A program made the translations under genes and the position numbers. Shown here one piece after another: positions 1 through 8,919 of a stretch of DNA of 16,034 nucleotides. The stretch is from Podochytrium sp. JEL0797 (Eukaryota > Chytridiomycota > Chytridiomycetes > Chytridiales > Chytriomycetaceae), in the NCBI GenBank assembly GCA_027596195.1, contig JADGJG010000591.1, positions 1 through 16,034 on the forward strand. The letters are read 5' to 3'. The notes under the pieces are model-generated. The model worked only from the letters and a program-made list of their open reading frames with translations. It ran no database searches and was not told where the DNA came from. Every line of letters starts with the position of its first letter. The first letter of the stretch is position 1.

Positions 1-1014
1 CTCAGATAATTGAAATATTCCAAACACGGATTCCTGTACTCCTTCTCCGTGTTTTTGACCGAATTGATGGAGAATTCCGTGTGCGGGAGACTCTCGGCAT
101 CGGACTGGAAGCCCGGACGAATCACAAAGGGCCGAATGCCGTCGCGCATGAGGGTACCCGACAGCCAGACATCGTCGTGCAAGCGGCATGCCTTTTCAGG
201 GACGCCCGGGGCCGTAAAGTCGTAGACACGTTTCGATTCGAAAAAAGCGACACGGTAGGCCACGCCAGCGAATCCCTCCAGGAAGCCCGTGCAGGGACCC
301 TCCCAGAACTGGTACTTTACGAACCACCACTTTTTCGGAAAGTATTCGCACACGAAGCATATGGGACCGTCGAGGTGTTTGAGCTGGGCATTCACGAGAG
401 CCTCGACGGTGCGTGGGTGGTAAATGACGTCGTCGTCGATGGTGATGACGATGGTGTTGGGGTCTGTTTCGCGCTCGAGGGCCCCGAGCAGCTTCGTGGT
501 GGGACCATAGTCTGTTGCGGGCGTGTGGATGATGAGCATGTCGCCGAGTTCGCTGGCGAGGGCGGCAAGCAGGGCTGTCTCCTCGGCCTTGGTTTCGTCA
601 GACACGGTGCGGTTGCTGCGTGCCACGTGGGCGGGGATCGACACGACAATGGCATCGGGGCGGAGGGTCTGGCCAGCGATGGACATGAGGGGAGCGCGGA
701 GGCGGAGCTGAATGTGTTGTTTAGGGTGGAGTGGCTAGGGAACCAAGGAACCAAGGCGCAGGATGTCTAGGGATCCTAGGCAACTCCCTAGGCAAGCGCC
801 CTTGGCAAAGAAGGCAACGCACCAGGCGCCCCGAGAAAGTCGACAGCGAGACGACCACGCGCGGCCGCGGCGCCGCGGGCACCGCACTGAGCTCAGCAGA
901 GTGCTTCGCAGGCGCCGCGCTGCCCCCGGCTGTCCACATCACAAACAGCATCGCACACACAGCAACCCCAAACAGGAGCTGGCACACTTGTTGCGGGCGG
1001 AACATGGGCCGCAT
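1..1014 (-). CDS. Type II membrane glycosyltransferase with DDD motif, 3' end beyond the window
   Basis: Exon 1 spans 1014-823 and exon 2 spans 707-1, continuing past the left edge, so about 299 residues are visible. The intron (822-708, 115 nt) has a GTGCGT donor and a TTCAG acceptor. Residues 10-28 form one membrane anchor after a very short cytosolic tail, which suggests a Golgi or ER type II enzyme. Exon 2 has the order seen in nucleotide-sugar transferases of the GT-A fold: a VVVSLSTFSGRL start strand, a DYGPTTKLLGAL segment, VITIDDDVIYHP (DDD at about 155-157, probable metal and donor-sugar site) and LHDDVWLSG (H241-D243), probably the catalytic end of the acceptor site. The donor and acceptor substrates cannot be told from sequence. 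The start ATG at 1014 was chosen because it is the first in frame; 1005 is also possible. Assignment to a glycosyltransferase is strong; the exact family is inference. Confidence 0.78.
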
Positions 1015-1077
1015 TTTCAAGAATTTTTTTGACTTAGAATTTCGGAACGAGAAACTGAACCAAAAGCGATTTATCGA

Positions 1078-1083
1078 TTTATT
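1078..1083 (-). terminator. Poly(A) signal AATAAA
   Basis: AATAAA on the - strand lies about 50 nt after the stop codon of the small frame ending at 1135. It is a likely 3'-end signal for that transcript and separates it from the glycosyltransferase start at 1014. Confidence 0.5.
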
Positions 1084-1134
1084 GAAGAAGCAGAAGAAGA
1101 AAACTATATACAGAATGAATATTCCAGAAGAGAT

Positions 1135-1317
1135 CTACAACAATTCCGGGTGCTTCAAGTGTGGAATAGTGCAGTGCATGCAGACATTGCAAACCATGGA
1201 TTCCATCTCGTCCTTGATTTGCGTCGACCAGGTATCCCGAACATGCATGTTCATCTTGAAAGTGGCGGCGTTGTTGCCAGTGGCAGGGGCAATGGGTTCA
1301 AGGAGAATGGCTGGCAT
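1135..1317 (-). CDS. Small unrecognised protein, about 60 residues
   Basis: From the first ATG at 1317 the frame codes for 60 residues ending in TAG at 1135. The same frame stays open upstream to about 1455 without another ATG, so a 5' exon or a longer form is possible. The product has an acidic and polar middle (KDEMESM) and a C-terminal CNVCMHC cluster that could bind a metal. An AATAAA signal follows at a suitable distance, which supports a real transcript end. No family is recognised. The opposite strand is also open here, so coding on this strand is only a preference. Confidence 0.35.
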   Translation of the reverse strand: MPAILLEPIAPATGNNAATFKMNMHVRDTWSTQIKDEMESMVCNVCMHCTIPHLKHPELL

Positions 1318-1443
1318 CTTGATTTGGCTTTGCTTGGAGGTTTTATTTCGTCCTTTGCGCCACACACCGGATCCTTTTGTACCTGTGGCGAAACCCTCGT
1401 TTTTAGCGGGAAAGCAGTAACGGATCTTTCGGGTGACTCCCAC

Positions 1444-1867
1444 GAAAATGACTCACGCCCCTTGTGGGGCAGCACACACGCGTGGAAACGTCACTGCCAC
1501 GGAGGAAAAGCGTTTCCCACACGTGCCATTCTCAAAGCAAACAGCGGAGGGGAAGTCTGGTTCCAAGGCCGGTCCCGAGAGAGTTGCAAATCACAAGGTG
1601 GTGCATGTGCCACCTTGTTCCGGGAAGAAAGCCACACGCGCCTCCTTCAAATCGATTTCTTCTTAAGTTTCCGCGTAACAGCACCGGAGTTTGTTCACCT
1701 TCGGCTATTTCTTATTTTTAGGTAGAAGCTGCTGAGAAATAAATTCACGCAGCGGTTGGCACTACGTTGGTCTCAACGGAAGATTAGTTGCAGTATTCAT
1801 TTTTTTGGATGGGGGGGGGGGGGCCTGTTTTTGTCCGGAGGTTTGCGGTCGCGTATATGTATTAAAT
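1444..1867. other. Intergenic stretch without a convincing gene
   Basis: No supported coding frame is seen. The stretch holds a 9-bp inverted repeat (ACAAGGTGG at 1593-1601 and CCACCTTGT at 1610-1618) and a G13 tract at 1811-1823. It probably contains the promoter of the small frame to its left and the 3' flank of the cysteine-rich gene to its right. Confidence 0.5.
1811..1823 (+). repeat. G13 homopolymer tract
   Basis: Thirteen uninterrupted G residues lie in the 3' flank of the cysteine-rich gene. Such runs are prone to length error and can form G-quadruplex structure. Confidence 0.9.
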
Positions 1868-2259
1868 TTATGGAGAAAGACTCTGCTTCTTTGCCGGAGG
1901 AGGCGAAACGCCGTCGTCTTGTTGATCCGAATCCTGCTCCTCATCAGAGTTCTTTGCATCCGCCGCCTCCCCCCTGTCGTTCGAACCCGCAAGATACCCC
2001 TCCAACAGCTTCCGCAACACTGGGTCCTGCACCACTCTTGGGCGATCATGCTTGCCATTGTCAAAGTACATGCCATATCTGAGAAGATGGCTCACGAGTC
2101 CGTAGTTGCATCGAACGTTTTCTCAGCGTCTTTCTTGCAGTGGTTTTCGGCGCAGTCTTCGCAGAGGATGGTGCCGTCGCCGGCGTTACAACCGCACTCT
2201 TTGCAGGAGAAGGATTCGCTGCAGAGGGTTTCGCCGCAGTCGCAGTGGTAGATTCCCAT
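1868..2259 (-). CDS. Cysteine-rich putative zinc-binding protein, frameshifted
   Basis: Translation from ATG at 2259 gives a compact cysteine-rich N-terminus: C6, C8, C13, C19, C22, C24, C33, C36, H40 and C41, suggesting one or two zinc sites. This frame stops at TGA 2094-2092. A second frame, open from 2122, carries on with a protein-like sequence (NYGLVSHLLRYGMYFDNG), then an acidic stretch, and ends at TAA 1870-1868. The two frames meet at a four-base T run on the + strand (2118-2121); one extra base there would give a continuous product of about 130 residues. Either the sequence lacks a base, or the gene is truly broken or recoded. No splice pair of normal size resolves it. The family is not recognised. 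A MITE lies 22 bp upstream of the ATG. Confidence 0.55.
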
Positions 2260-2281
2260 TTGTTTGTTTTTTTTTGGTTTA

Positions 2282-2715
2282 GGGCCTGTTCCAAGTGAGA
2301 AAATGGGCAGAGGCGAAATTCTCGACAATTTTTCGTCAGCAGAGGTGGAAAAATAAATCCAACTCTGCTTGCAATATACGTCACAAAATGCTTACCAGGC
2401 AACAGCCTTGTACTACTGTGGATGTTCTCATTGTTGAAGCGTGTTGATATCAGAAATTTTTGCTTTGCCGACATGGGCACCGCCAACCACGTGGGCCCAA
2501 GTTCTTGAGTGTTTTTGGAGATATATAGTTTGCTTAGTGTGTGTGATGGGTTTGGTTTAATTTGTTTGGTTTGTTTGGTGCGTTGGGTTGTGTTTTTGTT
2601 GCCCAGCAGAGGTGCAGCAGAACCCCAATGACGTCTGCTGGGAAAAAGCCAGCAGAGGTGAAATCCGAAAAAAAAAATTCTCAGCAGAGTTCGTTTTGGC
2701 ACTTGGAACAGGCCC
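2282..2715. mobile_element. Tourist/Harbinger-type MITE, 434 bp
   Basis: The ends are perfect 16-bp inverted repeats GGGCCTGTTCCAAGTG (2282-2297) and its complement (2700-2715). TTA flanks the element on both sides (2279-2281 and 2716-2718), the 3-bp target duplication typical of PIF/Harbinger elements, whose ends also tend to begin with GGG or GGC. Copies of CAGCAGAGGTG occur inside at 2337-2347, 2604-2614 and 2650-2660, with a partial copy at 2682-2689; these subterminal repeats could be transposase sites. There is no transposase frame, so it is non-autonomous. It fills almost the whole gap between the 7TM gene stop (2750) and the cysteine-rich gene start (2259). Confidence 0.85.
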
Positions 2716-2749
2716 TTATTTCTTTTATACAAACTGAAAAAAAATGGCA

Positions 2750-3756
2750 TCACTGGGTTTCAATTTCCGAAAGCGCAGCAGGGATGTCTTTCTTAGCAAT
2801 CGCTTCCATCCTCGCTTTCCGCCAATAAAACTCAGAGTTTACGAGCTGGATATACACGTATAACGATATTGCGGATGTTATCTCCATCACAGCTCCCATT
2901 TGCGCAAGCACCACCCAAGTGAGGATGCATTGGACAACCAAGATGACGGAGGAACGCGAGACTGTTGCAGCTTTAATGATGTGGTGTGTAGCTGAAATGG
3001 ATCCAGAAAAACTCACCGTTTTCGAAAATCAATACGCGCCACACCCCTTTCATTTCGTTTCCCGATCGAAATGCTGCATAGAGAACCGCACCCGTGCATG
3101 CGACGTCCAAAACAATATCGGAAATTAGATATCTAACGAAAAGAAAGGAACAATTTGTCAGCTGTCGCGAGCGGACTTTCCAAGCCGAGATAAACAAACG
3201 CACCCTGTGCCAATCATTTGGTTTTGCCCAGGCATGCAGGCAGACTCGCTCCATTCTGCTTTGGACATATCGACGTCGAGAACAGCCCATGCAAGTCGGT
3301 TTAGCAAGACGATTCCAGAAATGAGGCCATATTGGAGAGCAGATTTTGGAGACAACACAACGAACGTTTTGAACAGCAGGAAAAAGTCTGGCATTGAATC
3401 GTTTGTTAAAGGCTGTTGTGAGGATCAGCGCACTTCTTACCAAAGAGGACGAAGAAGAGGTGGTAGAAAGAATTCAGAACCATGCACAAAGACACGCATC
3501 CCGCCTCCGTGACAGCATTTATCGCAATGATCAAGACAGTAGTCCCAAATGCGGCCAGATTGCATAGCAGCACTATGAGCATGTTGAGATTGACGCCGTT
3601 GGAGTGTCGGACTTTCCGCACCGCAGAGAGGACCCCCCGCACACTGCTTTCCATGACGAGGCCGATCACCACGAGTGTAATAGAGCCTACGAAAGGCGAT
3701 GCTTCTTGCGTGAATGTGGCAGTGTCGCGGGCGAGGTGCCTCACTTGGAGATCCAT
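2750..3756 (-). CDS. Seven-transmembrane protein, paralogue A
   Basis: Four exons: 3756-3441, 3387-3204, 3132-3017 and 2961-2750, giving 275 residues. Introns are 53, 71 and 55 nt with donors GTAAGA, GTGCGT and GTGAGT and YAG acceptors. The exon joins were set by alignment to the two paralogues in this window. About seven hydrophobic helices are seen. Shared landmarks are a YHLF segment before TM3, a QNQ segment before TM5, a short loop ending EN before TM6, and VNSEFYWRK after TM7. The luminal WNQ of the paralogues is changed to GQNQ. The start at 3756 gives an N-terminus like theirs; in-frame ATGs at 3777 and 3825 would add basic residues. Intron 1 sits a few codons further downstream than in B and C. 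The gene is divergent from FERRY3. Ligand and role are unknown, and no named family is recognised. Confidence 0.75.
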
Positions 3757-3976
3757 TTTCCCGCGAGATTTTTGCATCTCCGTGTGGTGATCGCGTGCTG
3801 TTGCCCGCCCAGTCAGACACTTCATGTACTTGCCCTGGGGGCACCGATCGTTTCTTCCCAAAGCATTCTCCTGTGTTATCTGGTTTGATTCTCCTTTCCT
3901 CAAACAAGGAGGTCAACCATCGAAATTCGCTTTCTTGGCACTCCTGTCAAATTTTCTCGCCAGACCACCGACACCG

Positions 3977-6732
3977 ATGCACAACCTTGAAGCATCCGTC
4001 ACCCTCACAGCCACGGGCCTCCCCGCCCCTCCTCGCCCAGAGCATCAGATGCTCGCGCGCCATCTTGCTGCTCAGGCAATCCGCGAGACTGTTGGCCTGG
4101 CGGTTGATTCGAGTTTGGAGCAACGTGTGTGATTTCTTCGCTTTGGATTCTGACAGTTCCCCATGGAACTCATGGGCATCTATTCAACGGATCTACATAT
4201 GCAGAACGACTCGCAGTATCCAGCGACCCGACCCTCAAGAAATCCGCAGTTGTATCGTGGACCGAATATTTCGCAACGCACTCGGCAACTCACTCGGATG
4301 CCGTCCAGGTTCCGTTTTCATACATCCAACCCCTGAAATAGAGCCAACATTGATCTTTTGATTGGGCTTCGCAGCCCGTATTTCCGAAAGCGTATGCGGC
4401 ACTCATGTTGAATCCATCGCTGTTTGATGTATTGATGGCCTTGGAACGGTCCTATGCGGCTGCTATTGCTGCTCAAGTGGTGGAGACTGAGAAGCTGCGG
4501 AAGGAGTTGGTGACTTCGATGCAGGTGAGGACTGTCAAAACCTCGAGTTGTTCGCCAAGTTGACCAAAGTGACCGGAAAACAACCAGAACTCCAAACGAG
4601 CGAGCTTTGCCCAGTCTCCATATGACGAACACGGAAATTTGATTGACGGTGGAAATCTGCGCAACGGGTCAAATACAGAAGCGAGTGAACAACGCTTGAT
4701 TTTTGATGCCACGCGTGAAAGCTTGTTGGCTGGGTTACGTGAGGGCCAGAAGTCCGAATATCGCGATTTCGTCATCAAGGTATTCTCTGTACCTTTGAAT
4801 TCGTGCGAAACCAGGGGCCTGATCGCGATGTCATTATTCTCCAGGTCTACAACGAACTGCTGGTTCGGTCAAACCAACACCCCACCACCGAATCCGAATC
4901 TGCCCCCATAAAAACACACATCAATAACACGCACGCGATTGCTGCGTCATTGGAGAAACTGTTGACGGAAGGGGATCGAGTTCTCGAAGGCGCGGTGGGC
5001 AAACTCCGAAGAACGCCGTCACAGAGCATGATGCGTGTCGAAAGCTTGGAGGGGCTCGTGAGTGGGAAAAATAGTGGTGCGAGTACACCTGCTGTGCAAG
5101 AAACGGGGGAAGAGGTCACACCGGTGGATTCGTTGGTTTTGTCAATTCAGGAAATGGGATTCACGCTGGATCAGGCGACCGCGGCGTTGGATCTTTCGAA
5201 GCGAAACTTGGAAGAGGCCATTCGCCTTCTCCTCGAAAACCCGGATCGAATCCAAAAACAAATCCGCGACACGGCGACTCGAAAAATGCTGTTTGCGGAT
5301 AAGCAGCCGCTGCAGACGCACAGGAGGATGCCGCAGGGAGCGACTGGGCAGAGATCGATTTCGAGTGGATTACCGGACCGGGGAAGTGCGTCCGTTGGCG
5401 GAGTGAGACGCTCGACTTCAAATTCAACTTTGCCGTGGAACGTGACCCCTCGTGTTCCGATCCAGTCTCCCCTCGTGACTGGAGCAAAGAATCCCGAAGA
5501 TTCAGCGCTCGAACCACTACCGAAACCCTTCTCCGCCTTTGCGTTCATTCAACAGCAAACACCCCCAATTGGGTCTGGAACGTCCACCCCGACAGCGCCG
5601 TTCAACAACCTCCAGAAAGGATTCACATCGTTCCTGGGCAAAGCGATGGAAGCGTTGCAAATCGAGTCAGGATCTGTGGATGACGACGAGTTTGCCATCG
5701 TGGAGAGTCCAGATGCCGCGCCACCGGAGCTGTCGGAATCGTTCACGACGTATTTTGGGACGCAAGTGCGCACCATGTACAACTTGAGAGTGAGTGTGGC
5801 TGGTTCCATGTGCGATGTTGTGTTTCCTCCTGGTGTCCCCGCGGTAGAGGAGCAGGCGGGGCGGGCGCAGACTGCTGCTGGGATTTATGGAAACAATTTG
5901 AGTGCGTGTATTTTGTTGTTGAGAAAGAGGGATTTGGAAGGCTATGGGCTAGGAAAGAGTGCGAATCGAGGTTTGTTGGCGAAATTCGAGCTTGCGAGTT
6001 GGTCTGAAATCTGTTTTTTTTGGTGTCCAGAGTTCATCAAGCGGTGCAGACAGGCGACTGAGTTTCATTTCCATGATATTGAGATTCAGTTGCAGAAGGC
6101 GTTGGATGCGTGTTTGTTGGATGAGGCAGCGAATCCGATGATCAATGAAGGTAAAGCGCGTGCGTTCGAAGATGGCACCCATTCCTGAAACCGTTCAAAA
6201 TAGGCGACTTTTTTATTACAAGGCATTCAAACATTCGTCAAGTGCACGTTCTCTTCCATCTGATTGTGTCCGATGACGGTAAGTTCATTTCCTCAATTCC
6301 ACCAGCGTTTTGGTGTTGGAACGCGACTTCTCACACACGAGCGACCCAGAAATACCGCAACCACTCTCCTCCCAATCCAACATCATGGTCGGATACCGCA
6401 ACATTCTCAAACTCGCCCATTTGCGAGACATCAACCACTTGATTGTTCCTATGCTCTTCCTCCCGCATCCCTGCGAATCTCCCACGCCCAACAGCACCGC
6501 CACACCGGCGGTTCTCAAACGCGTGGAAACCGTGTTGAAGAGCACCAAAGGTGTGATTATCGAGCAAACGCGGTCGGCCAAGCATGCGGGAGACGTGTCC
6601 GGTGTGGATCGGAGGGGGAGGAGTTTTCAGTTTGTGGTGGCGTTGGAGGATGTGGGTGGAAATATGGCGGGGGTGGAGGATGTGTTTGGAGGGGTGTGTG
6701 CAAAAGTTGGGGAGGTGTTTCGAACAAGTTGA
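3977..6732 (+). CDS. FERRY3 (C12orf4) homologue with an inserted UBA domain
   Basis: C12orf4 is subunit 3 of the FERRY complex, a Rab5 effector that links mRNAs to early endosomes. Proposed exons: 3977-4124, 4205-4308, 4375-4524, 4588-4779, 4845-5970, 6031-6150, 6204-6278 and 6350-6732, about 765 residues. The match to the family is seen in ESFTTYFGTQVRTMYNLR, TEFHFHDIEIQL, GDFFITRHSNIRQVHVLFHL and GYRNILKLAHLRDI, in the family order, plus a REGQKSEYRDFVIK coiled-coil segment earlier. Residues about 293-332 form a UBA domain (QEMGF, then EEAIRLLLENPD) followed by a long Ser/Pro-rich linker; the human protein, 552 residues as I recall it, lacks both. Intron 5971-6030 has no in-frame stop but must be removed to restore the family motif. 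The second exon's left edge (4157 or 4205) and the 4309 donor are less certain. An AATAAA follows at 6753. Confidence 0.85.
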
Positions 6733-6752
6733 TGCTTTTGAATTCAGTTTCA

Positions 6753-6758
6753 AATAAA
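6753..6758 (+). terminator. Poly(A) signal AATAAA for FERRY3
   Basis: AATAAA lies 20 nt after the FERRY3 stop codon. It sits inside the 76-bp gap to the convergent 7TM gene, so the two transcripts probably overlap at their 3' ends. Confidence 0.6.
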
Positions 6759-6788
6759 CAAATGCAGTGTTGAATATACAAATGGTGG

Positions 6789-6794
6789 TTTATT
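6789..6794 (-). terminator. Poly(A) signal AATAAA for 7TM paralogue B
   Basis: AATAAA on the - strand lies 14 nt after the stop codon at 6811-6809 of the 7TM gene, pointing towards FERRY3. Confidence 0.6.
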
Positions 6795-6808
6795 AACCGA
6801 ATTTTAAG

Positions 6809-7830
6809 TTAAAAAGCAGTCTGGATTGGACGAGAGTTTGAGGGCGGTGACGGCGTGTTGGGAGTTTGCGAGGGTGTCGAAGGGGCCTGCGATTCGAGAT
6901 CCACTTCTTGTATGAAATCATTCACCAGCCGCATTGGGGACGAAGCTTGAGCCTGTCGGTGAGATTCCAACACGGCGGTAGTTCTTTTGCGGTAGAAAAA
7001 GAACTCGCTGTTCAGAATGTGGGCAAACATGTACATGGAGACGCCTGAAAAGTACATGACTTGGATCGGGTCTTCGTTCGTCACGAGACCCATGGAGACT
7101 GACATTATGAGAAGACTGAAGAAGGAGCGGAGAACGTTTTCGGTCGCCAGGATGACAAACAGTCGTCGAATGTTGGTGGAAAAGTAATTGGAGCAGTACA
7201 CAAGGGCTGTGGTGGTTGCACAGAGGTCGCAAATGATATCTGCTGACATGTATCTGCATTCGGAAAATTTAATTTAAGCACGCATTGTGATTCGCCGCGT
7301 CAAACAAAAGCTTACCCCAAACTGGTCGTTGAATTCTGATTCCAGACGCACACTTCATTGGCGAAATTCCAGACACCGTGCGAGTCCCGCAAATCCAAGG
7401 CCATCCACGGCACGCGATTCATCAGGCCTACTCCAGCGAGAAGCAGGAACCATCTCGCCTCACTCGTCACGAGATAGGTCTTGTACAGAATGAATCCATC
7501 AAATGTAAGCATAAATAAATGGTATGCCTAGATAAGGTTTCAGTTCGGGTGGGGGACCATTGGATGTTGTGGCTTGCTCACCAAGTTCATGGCCAGTTCG
7601 ACTGCAAAGCAATTCAACTGCGTCGCCAGGCTCCCAGAAATGAATAAAACGGACGAGATGGCAGCGAGAAGGTTGCAAGCCAGGACAACCAGAGGCGTAA
7701 TTTTGGCCAAAGGATCGTCACGTATGCGTTGGATCGAGAGAATGATCCCGCGCAGGTTGTTTTCAACGGCCATAGCCTGGAAGAAGTTGGACACCACGAG
7801 GGCAGTTGTGTAGGCAGCGGTCGGGACCAT
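6809..7830 (-). CDS. Seven-transmembrane protein, paralogue B
   Basis: Three exons: 7830-7582, 7527-7316 and 7253-6809, giving 301 residues. Introns are 54 and 62 nt (donors GTGAGC and GTAAGC). About seven helices are seen; residues 1-83 hold TM1 and TM2. Family marks are YHLFMLTFDGFILYKTYL at the start of exon 2, CVWNQNSTTSLGYMSADI across the second junction, FVILATENVLRS before TM6, and MYMFAHILNSEFFFYRKR after TM7. The cytosolic tail of about 60 residues is rich in Ser, Pro and Thr and is probably disordered. The intron that A and C carry at EN|V is missing here. A TATA-like box lies about 35-40 bp upstream of the ATG. The function is unknown; a receptor-like or sensor role is only a guess from the topology. 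Confidence 0.85.
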
Positions 7831-7860
7831 GACGTAAATGAATACGCAGAGTAACTTTCA

Positions 7861-7870
7861 CTTTTATATA
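7861..7870 (-). promoter_or_regulatory. TATA-like box upstream of 7TM paralogue B
   Basis: TATATAAAAG on the - strand begins about 40 bp upstream of the start codon at 7830. Position and sequence fit a core promoter, with a short leader. Confidence 0.4.
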
Positions 7871-7935
7871 GGTAACAAATGACTAAAAAATTCCGGGAGG
7901 CTTTGGAATTTCATGGAAATTTCTAGTCTCCGTGG

Positions 7936-8167
7936 CAGACCCTGCTACGGGCGAAAAACCCAAAAAATTCTTCGATCTTTTTTTTTTTTCCCCGTAGGGG
8001 TCTGCAGCACGTTTAGACACCCAAAAGTAAACAAACGGTTCATAGGTCCACGACCACATATCGCACCACCACCAAACTTTGACCAGTAAGTGATATGGCC
8101 ACAGCGCCGAAGCTGTCGAGCCGGATTTCTGATTGCTATTCCCGTTCGTGTATTAGATATTGGGGCC
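7936..8167 (+). repeat. Left inverted arm of the 0.9-kb element
   Basis: This matches the complement of 8606-8836 nearly throughout. Its outer 70 bp is itself a hairpin with a poly(T) stretch in the loop, and its inner part holds the segment GTGATATGGCCACAGCGC. Confidence 0.85.
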
Positions 8168-8605
8168 GCAAATGCACTGGCCGTTCAACATTGGCGCAAA
8201 CGGAACGAATGCGGATCAGAAGGCGAACGTGTTTATTCAATAATCATGGGAGATGGCTGGCTTGAAACCAACAGCAGATGCCTGCAGCAGAAATAACTTC
8301 GACGGCTCCAGCAAAACGACAAACACGTCAAACACTCCCAATTCAACAGCCCCAGCCAACCTCAACTGCATCGAATCGTGTTTGGACGGAGAGGAATGTT
8401 CAGGATGGTTTGGTGGAAGCAGAAGACACGTTGTGCTTGTTGACGGTTATGATCGTGTGTCGTTGCTGAGTGTTGGTAAGGCAATAAAGGCGGTTTCGCC
8501 ATCCCAATGGCGCACCTGAGCAACCGTAGCTTCTATAGTATTGGCAAGGAGTGACGAACGTCGTGGTCAACGGCTGCAAAGTGGGCTGTGTGTCTGTCGT
8601 TCATT

Positions 8606-8836
8606 GGCCTCAATATCTAAAACACGAACGGGAAAAGCAATCAGAAATCCGGCTCGACAGCTTCAGCGCTGTGGCCATATCACTTACTGGTCAAAGTTTG
8701 GCGGTGGTGCGATGTGTGGCCGTGGACCTATGAACCGTTTGTTTACTTTTGGGTGTCTGAACGTGTCTCAGCCCCCTACGGGGAAAAAAAAAAAAAGATC
8801 GAGGAATTTTTTTGGTTTTCCCAACGGAGGGGGCTG
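8606..8836 (-). repeat. Right inverted arm of the 0.9-kb element
   Basis: Read on the - strand this repeats the left arm, with about six differences in the inner 125 bp and more in the outer homopolymer-rich part. Confidence 0.85.
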
Positions 8837-8884
8837 TTATTGAGCCTAGGAAGATCCGTCAAAGAATGCGGCGTTTAAAGCGAC

Positions 8885-8890
8885 TTTATT
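8885..8890 (-). terminator. Poly(A) signal AATAAA
   Basis: AATAAA on the - strand lies about 30 nt after the TGA at 8922-8920, and marks the probable 3' end of the unresolved gene to its right. Confidence 0.45.
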
Positions 8891-8919
8891 TATGAGAAAG
8901 AAAAGGAGATTACGGTGGG

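Larger units (their letters stand above)
7936..8836. mobile_element. Non-autonomous DNA element with long inverted ends, about 0.9 kb
   Basis: Two inverted arms of about 230 bp (7936-8167 and 8606-8836) flank about 440 bp of unique DNA. The inner 125 bp of the arms differ at only about six sites, so insertion is recent. Each end begins CAG followed by a C-rich stretch, and each folds on itself: CAGACCC...CTACGGG pairs with CCCCGTAGGGGTCTG at 7990-8004, and the right end has the same design (8769-8783 with 8820-8836). No transposase frame exists inside. A clear target duplication is not seen; CTAG occurs 9 nt outside each end, so the true ends may be a little further out. The class is uncertain; long-armed foldback or Mutator-like elements are candidates. 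Confidence 0.8.

Noticed and set aside
1150..1725. A 191-codon open frame on the + strand
   Set aside because: It begins at GTG without an early ATG, shows no domain, and overlaps a - strand frame that has a matching poly(A) signal. It is kept only as a weak alternative.
2079..2095. A 17-nt mini-intron (GTGAGC...CTCAG) to repair the cysteine-rich gene
   Set aside because: It restores the frame but is far shorter than every other intron here, and the removed codons read as good protein in the second frame. A missing base at the T4 run fits better.
2992..3016. A 25-nt intron in 7TM paralogue A ending at TTTCAG
   Set aside because: A 55-nt intron ending at CAACAG (2962) gives ENVSRSS, matching ENVLRS in the paralogues.
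5971..6030. Reading through this stretch as exon, since it has no in-frame stop
   Set aside because: It interrupts the conserved C12orf4 motif; removal by GTTTGT...GTCCAG restores the alignment with the human protein.
6279..6305. A 27-nt intron in FERRY3 ending at CCACCAG
   Set aside because: It leads into a frame without family similarity; the acceptor at 6349 restores the conserved GYRNILK region.
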